NCBI GenBank assembly: GCA_900468065.1
Contig: UBTA01000078.1
Location: forward strand, 51,299-115,298
DNA from: Hyphomicrobiales bacterium
GTDB taxonomy: Bacteria; Pseudomonadota; Alphaproteobacteria; Rhizobiales; Rhizobiaceae
Reading direction: 5' to 3'
DNA: 64,000 bases
In this document: piece after piece, positions 47,573-55,385 of the stretch
Layout of the letters: each line of letters starts with the position of its first letter
How positions within the stretch are numbered: the stretch's first letter is position 1
The notes under the pieces: model-generated
The model's database searches: none
Seen by the model: the letters and a program-made list of their open reading frames with translations, nothing else
What the model was told of the DNA's origin: nothing
Made by a program: the position numbers and the translations under genes

Positions 47573-47591
47573 ATGCCGGTTGCACCGGCAT
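47573..47591. promoter_or_regulatory. Palindrome in the Lrp/fusion-gene divergent promoter region
   Basis: ATGCCGG-TTGCA-CCGGCAT is a perfect inverted repeat of seven bases per arm. It lies 50 bp before the Lrp-type gene and 60 bp before the divergent fusion gene. A partial third copy of the half-site (GCACCCGGCA) lies just left. This is a likely Lrp/AsnC binding site. Confidence 0.6.
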
Positions 47592-47641
47592 TATGTTTAT
47601 AATAACCGTCATCTTGTCGGTTCCCGGAAAGGCGCAAAATC

Positions 47642-48076
47642 ATGCAGGACACAGACGCGATCGACCGCACGATCTTGAGCATCCTGTCGCGCGAAGCCCG
47701 CATCCCGATGAAGTCGCTTGCGGGCCGCATCGGCCTGTCCAGAAGTGCGACGACCGAGCGCGTCACCCGGTTGGAAAAGGCCGGAATTATTCGCGGCTAT
47801 CGGGCCGATATCGGCCAGTTGGACGAGGGCCAGGTGCATGCCTTCCTTCTTTTGACGCTTAAGAAGACGCCCTCGATTGGCGTGCTCGACCGGCTGGCGG
47901 GTTTTTCATCAGTCCGAAAAGTGTCGTCGGTCAGCGGCCAGCTTGATCTTGTCGTTGAAGTCGAGGTTGGATCGATCAATGCCTTGAACGAACTCAGGAA
48001 CGAAGTGGCGACGATGGAGAATGTCGATGACCTGACGACATCGATCGTGCTTCGCCGCGACATCGAACGCAGCTGA
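47642..48076 (+). CDS. Lrp/AsnC-family transcriptional regulator
   Basis: The 144-residue protein has the Lrp HTH (DRTILSILSREARIPMKSLA, RSATTERVTRLEKAGIIRGY) and a C-terminal RAM ligand domain (VSSVSGQLDLVVEVEVGSIN). Such regulators respond to an amino acid and often control one neighbouring operon. It is divergent from the kinase-aminotransferase gene with a palindrome between them, so local activation of that operon by its substrate amino acid is likely. Start ATG 47642. Confidence 0.87.
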   Translation: MQDTDAIDRTILSILSREARIPMKSLAGRIGLSRSATTERVTRLEKAGIIRGYRADIGQLDEGQVHAFLLLTLKKTPSIGVLDRLAGFSSVRKVSSVSGQLDLVVEVEVGSINALNELRNEVATMENVDDLTTSIVLRRDIERS

Positions 48077-48473
48077 GTCGCGCTTGACTTTGCTGCAGAT
48101 GCTCACACAATGATGGGCAGGCGGATTGCAGGGGTTGCACCAGTTGCACTGCGAATTTGACGAAAAGGAAGGGGCACTTCCTGCCAGGCGAGGCCCATAC
48201 CGCCCAAAACTGTTCCCCCAAAAATTTGAAAGTCTTTCGCTCGCCGCGTCGAAATGGACGGCTAGCGATCCGCGGCGCGAAAACGCACAATCATAAAACC
48301 GTGAATGAGACATCCGGCCTGCCGCAATGGTAGCCGGGGACTGATCGGGCAGGGGCCCTGACAAGCCGTGATGGCTTGAAGATCGGTACAGTTTTGGTTG
48401 GTTCGCCAGAGGAGAAGGCGGTTCAGCCAGTGGCATGCGCCGGGAATGGATTTTTCCGGCCAAGGGAGGAAAT
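48077..48473. other. Long leader/intergenic region before the purine permease
   Basis: About 400 bases with no gene. It holds the motif TTTGAAAGT (48225-48233), shared with two other promoters of the purine locus. It also holds a possible RNA fold: CCTGCC (48318-48323) with GGCAGG (48348-48353), then AAGCC/GGCTT (48363-48377). A purine-sensing leader is possible, but no known riboswitch consensus was recognised. Confidence 0.4.
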
Positions 48474-49766
48474 ATGTTTGAACGGCTCTTCAAGCTGAGT
48501 GAGCACAATACCACGATCCGCACCGAACTGGTTGCGGGCGTCACGACATTTCTCACGATGTCGTACATCATCTTCGTCAATCCGGATATTCTGTCAACCA
48601 CCGGCATGGATCGCGACGCGATCTTCGTCGCAACCTGTCTCGCCGCCGCGCTGGGCTCGATCATCATGGCGCTGGTTGCCAACTGGCCGATCGGCATGGC
48701 GCCGGGCATGGGCCTCAACGCCTTCTTCGCCTTCACGGTGGTCGCCGCCCTCGGCTTTACCTGGCAGCAGGCGCTCGGCGCCGTCTTCATCTCCGGCCTG
48801 ATCTTCCTCTTCCTGACAGTGACGGGGATCCGCAGCTGGCTGATCCAGGGCATTCCGCACTCGCTGCGCAGCGCGATCGCCACCGGTATCGGGCTTTTCC
48901 TCGGTATCATCGCCCTGAAGAATGCCGGCATCGTCGTCGACAATCCGGCTACACTCGTCGGCCTCGGCAGCCTCAAGGCTACTGGTCCACTCCTGGCGAT
49001 CTTCGGCTTCTTCGTCATTGCCGTGCTGGATGCCTTGAAAATCCGCGGTGCGATCCTGATCGGTATTCTCGCCGTCACCGTGCTGTCCTGGGTCACCGGC
49101 GTTAGTCAGTTCCAGGGCGTCTTCTCGATGCCGCCCAGTATGGCGCCGACCTTTTTGCAGCTCGACATTGTCGGTGCGCTGCATGGTGGTTTGGTCCACG
49201 TCATCCTGGTCTTCGTTCTCGTTGAAGTGTTCGACGCGACCGGCACGCTGATCGGCGTCGCCAAGCGCGCCAACCTGATCCAGGAAGGCAAGCCCAGCCG
49301 CCTTGGCCGTGCGCTTCTGGCCGATAGTACGGCCATCGTCGCCGGTTCACTGATGGGCACCAGCAGCACCACGGCTTACGTCGAAAGTGCGTCGGGCGTC
49401 CAGGCTGGGGGCCGCACGGGCCTGACAGCCCTGGTCATCGCCGTGCTGTTCCTTGCCTCGCTGTTCATCTCGCCGCTGGCCGCCTCCGTGCCCACCTATG
49501 CGACGGCACCAGCTCTGCTCTATGTCGCCGGCCTGATGATGCGCGAACTGACGGAAGTCGATTGGGACGACCTGACCGAGGCCGCACCGGCCGCGCTGAC
49601 AGCACTTGCCATGCCCTTCACCTACTCGATCGCCAATGGCCTTGCCTTCGGTTTCATCAGCTACGTCGTGCTCAAGGCCTTCACCGGAAAATGGCGCGCC
49701 ATCCACCCGGCCACCCTGATCGTCGCTATCCTGTTCGTCATTCGCTTCGCGTTTTTCGCGGAGTGA
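48474..49766 (+). CDS. NCS2-family purine permease (AzgA/hypoxanthine-guanine type)
   Basis: The 430-residue membrane protein has 12 to 14 predicted helices and AzgA-group motifs: GVTTFLTMSYIIFVNPDILS, NWPIGMAPGMGLNAFF, LVEVFDATGTLIGVAKRA and GTSSTTAYVESASGVQAGGR. This group imports hypoxanthine, guanine, adenine or xanthine by proton symport. ATG 48474 follows AAGGGAGGAA; an ATG 39 bp upstream lacks such a site. It would feed the purine catabolic genes at 52.9-63.7 kb. An intrinsic terminator follows. Confidence 0.88.
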   Translation: MFERLFKLSEHNTTIRTELVAGVTTFLTMSYIIFVNPDILSTTGMDRDAIFVATCLAAALGSIIMALVANWPIGMAPGMGLNAFFAFTVVAALGFTWQQALGAVFISGLIFLFLTVTGIRSWLIQGIPHSLRSAIATGIGLFLGIIALKNAGIVVDNPATLVGLGSLKATGPLLAIFGFFVIAVLDALKIRGAILIGILAVTVLSWVTGVSQFQGVFSMPPSMAPTFLQLDIVGALHGGLVHVILVFVLVEVFDATGTLIGVAKRANLIQEGKPSRLGRALLADSTAIVAGSLMGTSSTTAYVESASGVQAGGRTGLTALVIAVLFLASLFISPLAASVPTYATAPALLYVAGLMMRELTEVDWDDLTEAAPAALTALAMPFTYSIANGLAFGFISYVVLKAFTGKWRAIHPATLIVAILFVIRFAFFAE

Positions 49767-49826
49767 GGTGGGGGAGGGCGAGGCGCTAACGACGACAGCC
49801 TTGCTTCTGATGATTTATCGACAGTT

Positions 49827-49856
49827 CGGGCCGCACTCGTTGCGGCCCGTTTTTTA
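49827..49856 (+). terminator. Intrinsic terminator of the permease gene
   Basis: CGGGCCGCA (49827-49835) pairs with TGCGGCCCG (49841-49849) and six T follow. It is 60 bp after the permease stop and also close to the end of the convergent pseudogene. Confidence 0.88.
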
Positions 49857-49918
49857 TCGCAGGTTCAGTTTCCACTACCGGCCCGGCGCAGACTTTCCCA
49901 GCTGTCAAACCCACGGCG

Positions 49919-50262
49919 CTAATGCTGCTCGGCAACCAGTTGCGTGACATGGCCAGTAAAATCAACACCCGCGCCAGCTGCATTCACGGTATCAAAATAA
50001 CCGTGCCATCCTGAAGCGGTTATGCCATCCAGAAGAGCATTGAGGACTGCGTCATCGGGAAAGCGCCAAGACTGCAAAGAACCGTTGTGATGCAGGGTAG
50101 ATTTTGGTCGCGTCCGTTTGGAAAGGCAATCGCTTCAACGCCGAGGGCCGAAAGATGTGGCATGCCCGCGCCGATGTCCTCGAAGAAGCTGAATCGCCTA
50201 TGGTGGTCAAGGTCAAGCGATGCGGGTTTTGGAGTGTAGAGCTCAGCCAGATATTGGGTCAT
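49919..50262 (-). pseudogene. Small conserved protein gene, frameshifted (DUF6616-like?)
   Basis: On the minus strand, ATG 50262 after AAAAGGATG starts MTQYLAELYTPKPASLDLDH and runs to GVEAIAFPNGRDQN. The frame then changes: good coding sequence resumes as SWRFPDDAVLNALLDGI, GWHGYFDTVNAAGAGVDF and VTQLVAEQH, stopping at 49919-49921. A single indel near 50085-50110 would join the two. The pattern recalls small uncharacterised proteins annotated DUF6616, from memory and not certain. It is the last gene of the MarR-AlkD unit. Confidence 0.6.
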
Positions 50263-50281
50263 GGGTCATCCTTTTAGGATA

Positions 50282-51001
50282 TTATGGGTCTTTGCCGATG
50301 GATCGGAGCGCTCGTTTGGCGATCTTGCTCGTCTCCGGGCGACGGCTTTGGTCTAGCCAGCGAGCGCAGGTTTCACGCACCCAATCGGATTGTGTTTTTG
50401 AGGCATCATTCAGCCAGTTGCCAACAGGGTCCTGCGCGTAGCGCGCTGTATCATCCCGAAGCGGCTCAAGGATCGGCAGTGCCCTTTTGGGTTCGCTTTT
50501 GAGTTCATTGATATGGGAACACCAGACACCACGTGGCCGCGTTGCCTCGCAGGCAAAGCGCCGCAACCGTTCGGAACGCTCGCACGTAAGCTCAACAAGG
50601 AGCGCGATGGCATTTGATAGATCGCTAGCAAGGTGCGGCCGGATTGCCATCCACGCCCATTCCCGCACGCCGAAATGATGGTCATCCGCGAGCGGTCGGA
50701 TCTAGGCCAGGCGATTGGAGAGTGGCATGTTCTCAACGCTGGCGATCACGAAACAGGCCCACCCCCTGACCGTATCAGACCGGTGACCGAGCAGGTGCTC
50801 CAATACGGCGAGGCCCCGGTGTTCGGCGATAATGCGGCCCACAAAAGCCATGCAGCGGGAAATCCCTGTCCCTGCGGCCGCCTCCATCAATGCAACTGCA
50901 TTATCTTTTTTGCCGGGCATGCTTGCCCGCATCAGTTCCGCGAAATCCACAGCCGGACACTCGGTCAAGTTCGACGCCTCGACCAGGCCTGCGTTCAACA
51001 A
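50282..51001 (-). pseudogene. AlkD-like DNA alkylation repair gene with internal stop
   Basis: One minus-strand frame runs from ATG 51001 to the stop at 50282 and would give 239 residues, but TAG at 50702-50704 cuts it after codon 99. The C-terminal half reads [20 protein letters not shown], then [20 protein letters not shown] and [18 protein letters not shown]. This is the HEAT-repeat pattern of AlkD-type glycosylases, which remove alkylated bases. The N-terminal half also looks like HEAT helices. Because both halves share one frame, a point mutation or a sequencing error is the simplest reading. Confidence 0.7.
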
Positions 51002-51054
51002 AGAGAGACGCGCATGCTAAACGTCCTCAACCCGTCTGGCCGTCGTCTTTGCAG

Positions 51055-51564
51055 TCATGGTCCATGCTCTCTTGCAATCGCGGGTCTTGCCATTTTGCCG
51101 GCATCGGTATTCCGCCACACCCGCTGCAAAAGCGCACTAAATTGGCTGCGTTCTTCAAAGCTGAAACCGTCGAAGAGGGTGCCGATCCATCTCGTATGCT
51201 CAACAAAAAGAGTTCGGGCCGTTGCTTCTCCCTTGGGGCTGGGACGGATGGGCACCTTGCGGCGATCTTGCAGATCGCCGCGCTCCAACCCATCGAGAAG
51301 GCCTGTAATCGTGGGCCTTGTGACACCGGCGCGATCTGCGAGTTCGTGCGGCGGAAGACCTTGTGGCTGTCCATGGAGGAGAAAAAGCACGACGAATTTC
51401 CCTTCAGAAAGGTTTTGCGGGGCAAGGCGTACTGCACAGTCGCGATCAATCGCGGAGGTGAGGGCAAGAAGCTCGAAACATAGCCTGAGGTTGGCAATGT
51501 CAGGATGCGTGCGGCGCTCCGCCTCCTGGAGGAGGGAATGGTGTTTTTGCTCAACAGATATCAT
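51055..51564 (-). CDS. MarR-family transcriptional regulator
   Basis: The 169-residue protein has a MarR winged helix: NLSEGKFVVLFLLHGQPQGL, PHELADRAGVTRPTITGLLD, and the wing DRRKVPIRPSPKGEA. It heads a leftward unit with the AlkD-like and small pseudogenes, 53 bp upstream of the former, and probably controlled them. It looks intact. Ligand unknown. Confidence 0.85.
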   Translation of the reverse strand: MISVEQKHHSLLQEAERRTHPDIANLRLCFELLALTSAIDRDCAVRLAPQNLSEGKFVVLFLLHGQPQGLPPHELADRAGVTRPTITGLLDGLERGDLQDRRKVPIRPSPKGEATARTLFVEHTRWIGTLFDGFSFEERSQFSALLQRVWRNTDAGKMARPAIAREHGP

Positions 51565-51889
51565 GCGGCGACATATTGTAGGGTGCCTAATTGAATGTCA
51601 GCGTTCTGTACTTCCAATTAATCTGTAAAGGGATTTCAGCGTGCAATGACGGCGGTTGGCGAACGCCAAAAGTCGACGCCAATCCGTTATGTCGTGCCAA
51701 AACTGTATACCGGCAAATGGCGCGCCATCCCCGGGCCCCCATGTCGCCCCGTTTCAAGGTGACCTGATCACAGCACGGGCCGATGACGTTATGGACCGTT
51801 TTTTACGACTGTTCCGACCCTGTTTCTGGGCAGCCGTGATTCAGGATGCTAGAGCAAGTCGCCGGGCTAAGACGATCAGGAGATATCGG
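51565..51889. other. Intergenic region with a possible NCS2 permease remnant
   Basis: No intact gene. On the plus strand at about 51677-51767 a short frame reads IRYVVPKLYTGKWRAIPG and then stops. It resembles SYVVLKAFTGKWRAIHPA at the C-terminus of the permease at 48474-49766, and a 16-base stretch (AAATGGCGCGCCATCC) is identical in the two. This may be the tail of a lost second permease gene. The promoter of the GNAT gene should also be here. Confidence 0.35.
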
Positions 51890-52309
51890 ATGGAGCAGCT
51901 TGATTATTCAATCGTGCGTAGAACCCCGTCAACAGAGGAATATCTGCATCTTCGTGCGGTGGCGGGGCTGAGCCCATTTTCGGAAGAAGCGGCGCGGAAG
52001 GGTTTGCCGGGAACCGTTTTTGCCGCGCTGGTCTTCTACGAGGGCGCTGCAGTTGGAATGGGGCGGGTGATCGGGGATGGAGGTTGCTTCTTTCAGGTCG
52101 TGGACATTGCCGTTCATCCCGAACATCAGGAGCGCGGGCTCGGAAAGCGGATCATGCAGGAGATCATGGACTATTTAGACAGTGAGCTTCCTGCGTCAGC
52201 CTATGTCAGCCTGATCGCGGATGTGCCCGCAAACGGGCTCTACGAGCAGTTCGGCTTCAAGGAAACGGCTCCACGGTCTCTTGGCATGGCCTATCGGGTG
52301 GTGCGTTAA
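51890..52309 (+). CDS. GNAT-family N-acetyltransferase
   Basis: The 139-residue protein has the GNAT fold: strand/helix FAALVFYEGAAVGMGRVIGD, then VVDIAVHPEHQERGLGKRIM with the acetyl-CoA pyrophosphate loop (QERGLGKR), and a C-terminal LYEQFGFKETA. The substrate is unknown. ATG 51890 follows CAGGAGATATCGG; the longer open frame upstream has no support. It has no operon partner. Confidence 0.85.
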   Translation: MEQLDYSIVRRTPSTEEYLHLRAVAGLSPFSEEAARKGLPGTVFAALVFYEGAAVGMGRVIGDGGCFFQVVDIAVHPEHQERGLGKRIMQEIMDYLDSELPASAYVSLIADVPANGLYEQFGFKETAPRSLGMAYRVVR

Positions 52310-52429
52310 CATCGCGTGAAATGGTGAATGCCCATGAAACCCACAGGTAATTCAGAGAGCCGGCGGTTCTCCGCCGCCGCGTCCCTTGCGCACCGGTCAC
52401 GGATGCCCGTGACCTCCAGCGTTAGCGCC

Positions 52430-52798
52430 TTACTGGAAATCAGCCATCTCATAGAGCGGCCGGATTTCAATCTCGCTCGGTCCCGGCATGGGATTGGGGC
52501 AGCGCTTCACCCAGGCGACCGCTTCGTCCATATCCTTGACGTCCCAGAGCCAGAAGCCGGCGACCAGCTCGCGGGCCTCGGCGAAGGGCCCGTCGATGAC
52601 CGTGCGGCGAGGTCCATCGAAGGCAACGCGCTTGCCCACCGAGGATGGTTTCAGGCCATCGGCGTCGCGCAGGATGCCGGCATCGCGAAGCTCGTTGTTG
52701 AATTTTCCCATCGCCTCCATCATCGCTTGGGTTTCGGCTGTCGGGACAAAGCCCTTTTCGCTGTCTTCGGTCGCTTTCACGAGCACCATCACACGCAT
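52430..52798 (-). CDS. YciI/DGPF-domain protein
   Basis: The 122-residue protein has a ferredoxin-like YciI fold with the signature VIDGPFAEARELVAGFWLWD and a start MRVMVLVKATEDSEKG. These proteins often lie near ECF sigma-factor genes, but none is here. Enzymatic function is unknown, although a catalytic His/Asp role was proposed for YciI relatives. Start ATG 52798. Confidence 0.82.
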   Translation of the reverse strand: MRVMVLVKATEDSEKGFVPTAETQAMMEAMGKFNNELRDAGILRDADGLKPSSVGKRVAFDGPRRTVIDGPFAEARELVAGFWLWDVKDMDEAVAWVKRCPNPMPGPSEIEIRPLYEMADFQ

Positions 52799-52942
52799 CG
52801 TCTGTCTCCTTGTTAGAGCCGGCCTTAATAGCCAGGCATCCTAGCGACGAACGGGCTTTCCGGAAATCGACATTGTCCGGTAAAACTTTTTGCCGGTCGA
52901 AAATTGCGGCGACGGACCAAGCTTCAACAACGGCTTGAAGGC

Positions 52943-53428
52943 TTACCGGATCAAAAACGGCGTCTCGTAAAAATACTCTTCGAGATTGACGCCTTCGCCA
53001 GCGCGGTCGACGACGGCGAAGTCGGAGAGGCCGTCGAGCGGCGTCAGGATGCCGTGCCAGACATTGCGGCCGATGTTGACACCCTGTCCAGGCGCCGTCT
53101 TGAAGGCGATCGGCTCGCCCGGTCCTTCCGGGGTGTCTTCCGCGACGACAACGAGGAACGGGTGTTCGCTCAGTGGAATGAAGGCTTGGCTGCCGAAAGG
53201 GTGGCGCTCGACCATGCCGAGTTCCAGCGGCAGCGGATAGGGCTCGCCGCGCAGCAGGCTGATCATCGGACGAGCGTTTTCGCCGGTCGTTTCGATCTTG
53301 GCAAGATCATGATAACGCACGCATTTTCCGGCATTGATCGGGAAGCTCCGTGCGCCTTCGGTTTCTAGCACCTCGCCGAACGGGCCGAAAGCCTCGCGGG
53401 TCAGTGGCTTGATATCGATCGTCTTCAT
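52943..53428 (-). CDS. allA: Ureidoglycolate lyase (AllA)
   Basis: The 161-residue cupin-like enzyme starts MKTIDIKPLTREAFGPFGEV and carries MVERHPFGSQAFIPL and GVNIGRNVWHGILTPL, the AllA signature with the active-site lysine/histidine pattern. It splits ureidoglycolate to glyoxylate and urea at the end of allantoin breakdown. It follows the allantoinase fusion gene by 10 bp on the same strand. The enzyme that would make ureidoglycolate from allantoate is not in the window. Confidence 0.9.
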   Translation of the reverse strand: MKTIDIKPLTREAFGPFGEVLETEGARSFPINAGKCVRYHDLAKIETTGENARPMISLLRGEPYPLPLELGMVERHPFGSQAFIPLSEHPFLVVVAEDTPEGPGEPIAFKTAPGQGVNIGRNVWHGILTPLDGLSDFAVVDRAGEGVNLEEYFYETPFLIR

Positions 53429-53438
53429 CGTGGCCTCC

Positions 53439-54857
53439 TCAGTTCGGCAGCATGTCGATCAGGCGCAGCAGAGCGATCCGTTCGACCTGGCGGCAGGCCG
53501 TTTGAAATTCCGTCTGCCAGTCATTGCCGATGCGGCGCTGGAAGGCCGCCAGAATGTCGGCCTTGCCAAGACCGCGCACGGCGATGATGAAGGGAAATCC
53601 GAAGGTCTTGACGTAGCGGCCGTTCAGAATATTGAATTGCTCGCGCTCTGCGTCCGTCAGCGCGTCGAGCCCGGCGGATGCCTGTTCGCTGGTCGAGCTT
53701 TCGGTCAGGCGCTTGGCCTGGGCAAGTTTTCCGGCAAGATCCGGGTGGGCGTTGAGCACCGCCAGCCGCTCCGTTTCGCTCGCGCCGCGAAAGACTGCGG
53801 CCAACGCTGCATGCAAGCCGACCGCCGTATCGTTGGCCGCTCCCAGTTCGCCCGCAAAGGCCCGCCTGGCGATCCAGTCGGAATGTTCAAAGACGCCGCC
53901 GAAGCGGGCGACGAAAGCCTCTTCGGAAAGGCGCGACGGGCGGTTGTCATTCGGCTTGAAGGGAAATGCCTTTGTCCAATGATCAGCGATATCGATGCGG
54001 CGCGCGATCCAGACCTTGTCATGGCTCTTCACGTAATCGATGAAGCGAGCAAGGGCTGCCGCACGTCCCGGCCGTCCGACGAGCCGGCAATGCAGGCCGA
54101 TATTCATCATCTTCGGCGCGCCTTCTGCCCCTTCGGCATAGAGCACGTCGAACGTGTCCTTCAAGTAGCTGAAGAACTGATCGCCACTGTTGAACCCTTG
54201 GGCCGTGGCAAAGCGCATGTCGTTGGTATCCAGAGTGTAGGGAATGACCAGCTGGGACTTGCCGCCGTGCTCGTGCCAGTAGGGCAGGTCGTCGGCATAG
54301 CTGTCGGAGACATAGGCGAAGCCGCCTGCCTCGCTGACGAGATCGACGGTGTTTTCCGAACAGCGGCCGGTATACCAGCCGCGCGGCCGCTCTCCGGTGA
54401 CGAGCGTGTGCAGCCGGATCGCTTCTGCGATCTGCTTGCGCTCTTCGGCCGCGTCCATGTCCTTGTGCTCGACCCATTTCAGCCCGTGCGAGGCAATTTC
54501 CCAACCGGCACTTAGCATCGCCGCCACCTGCTCCGGCGAACGCTTCAACGCGGTCGCGACGCCATAGACGGTGACGGGAATATCCCGCTCCGTCAAAAGC
54601 CGGTGCAGCCGCCAGAAGCCGGCGCGGGCACCGTATTCATAGATCGATTCCATATTCCAGTGACGCTGGCCCGCCCAGGCGCTGGCGCCGACGATCTCCG
54701 ACAGGAAGGCTTCCGATGCGATGTCGCCATGCAGCACGCAGTTTTCGCCGCCCTCCTCGTAATTGACGACGAACTGTACGGCGATGCGGGCTTCGTCCGG
54801 CCAGGCGGCGTTTGGTGCGGTTGCGCCATAGCCCTGGAGATCGCGCGGATATCTCAT
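53439..54857 (-). CDS. puuE: Allantoinase PuuE fused to OHCU decarboxylase UraD
   Basis: The 472-residue fusion joins two steps of urate breakdown. Residues 1 to about 305 are the polysaccharide-deacetylase-like allantoinase PuuE (RYPRDLQGYGATAPNAAWPD, ASHGLKWVEHKDM, GWYTGRCSENTVDLVSE, IGLHCRLVGRPGRAAAL), which opens allantoin to allantoate. Residues about 310-472 are OHCU decarboxylase UraD (FVARFGGVFEHSDWIARRAF, AHPDLAGKL, FGFPFIIAVRGLGKADIL). ATG 54857 follows GGGAGGAATG. The UraD step comes first in the pathway, so the product of one half is the substrate of the other. A long open frame on this strand continues to 56138 but runs antisense to the divergent genes and is not coding. Confidence 0.9.
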   Translation of the reverse strand: MRYPRDLQGYGATAPNAAWPDEARIAVQFVVNYEEGGENCVLHGDIASEAFLSEIVGASAWAGQRHWNMESIYEYGARAGFWRLHRLLTERDIPVTVYGVATALKRSPEQVAAMLSAGWEIASHGLKWVEHKDMDAAEERKQIAEAIRLHTLVTGERPRGWYTGRCSENTVDLVSEAGGFAYVSDSYADDLPYWHEHGGKSQLVIPYTLDTNDMRFATAQGFNSGDQFFSYLKDTFDVLYAEGAEGAPKMMNIGLHCRLVGRPGRAAALARFIDYVKSHDKVWIARRIDIADHWTKAFPFKPNDNRPSRLSEEAFVARFGGVFEHSDWIARRAFAGELGAANDTAVGLHAALAAVFRGASETERLAVLNAHPDLAGKLAQAKRLTESSTSEQASAGLDALTDAEREQFNILNGRYVKTFGFPFIIAVRGLGKADILAAFQRRIGNDWQTEFQTACRQVERIALLRLIDMLPN

Positions 54858-54923
54858 GAAATCATTCCTCCCAAAATGTTCGATTGGCCGATTTCTAGCC
54901 GCAAATTGCGCGCGCCATTCCCC

Positions 54924-54940
54924 TTCAAAATTTTGAAAGT
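54924..54940. promoter_or_regulatory. Palindrome and TTTGAAAGT motif in the puuE-hiuH gap
   Basis: TTCAAAATTTTGAA (54924-54937) is a perfect 14-bp palindrome that overlaps TTTGAAAGT (54932-54940). The same 9-mer lies upstream of the permease (48225-48233) and in the LysR-puuD gap (61052-61060). It is a candidate operator for the local LysR regulator. Confidence 0.5.
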
Positions 54941-55022
54941 CTCGAACGATCAGCCCGCTACCGAAGGGAAGTGAGGTGACGGATAGTGGCTGAATGAATG
55001 CAGTCTTCGGGAGGTGAAACGC

Positions 55023-55382
55023 ATGCAATCTGGAACAGCCGGCCGGTTGACGACCCACGTGCTCGACACGGCGCTCGGCAAGCCCGCCGAGAACCTGCGC
55101 ATCGATCTCTTCCGTATCGAAGGCGAGCGTACTGAGCAGATCGGTTCCGTCCGCACCAATGACGATGGCCGCTGCGATGCGCCGCTGTTGAGCGGCGAAG
55201 CCATGACGTCCGGCATCTACGAGCTGCGGTTCCATGCCGGCGATTATCTCGGCCAAAACGCTGGTGAAGTCGCATTCCTCGATATCATCCCCATCCGCTT
55301 CGGCATCGCAGATGTTTCGGCGCATTATCATGTGCCGCTGTTGCTGTCGCCCTACAGCTATTCCACCTATCGCGGGAGCTGA
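55023..55382 (+). CDS. uraH: 5-Hydroxyisourate hydrolase (transthyretin-like)
   Basis: The 119-residue protein has the family landmarks [20 protein letters not shown] at the start and [19 protein letters not shown] at the C-terminus, ending in the diagnostic YRGS. It hydrolyses 5-hydroxyisourate, the product of urate hydroxylation, to OHCU. ATG 55023 follows GGGAGGTG at good spacing. It is divergent from puuE and 3 bp upstream of the xdhA gene, so it leads the rightward xdh operon. Confidence 0.92.
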   Translation: MQSGTAGRLTTHVLDTALGKPAENLRIDLFRIEGERTEQIGSVRTNDDGRCDAPLLSGEAMTSGIYELRFHAGDYLGQNAGEVAFLDIIPIRFGIADVSAHYHVPLLLSPYSYSTYRGS

Positions 55383-55385
55383 GCC

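Noticed and set aside
52340..52400. Terminator between the GNAT and YciI genes
   Set aside because: CGGCGG-TTCT-CCGCCG forms a short hairpin, but no T-run follows on either strand.
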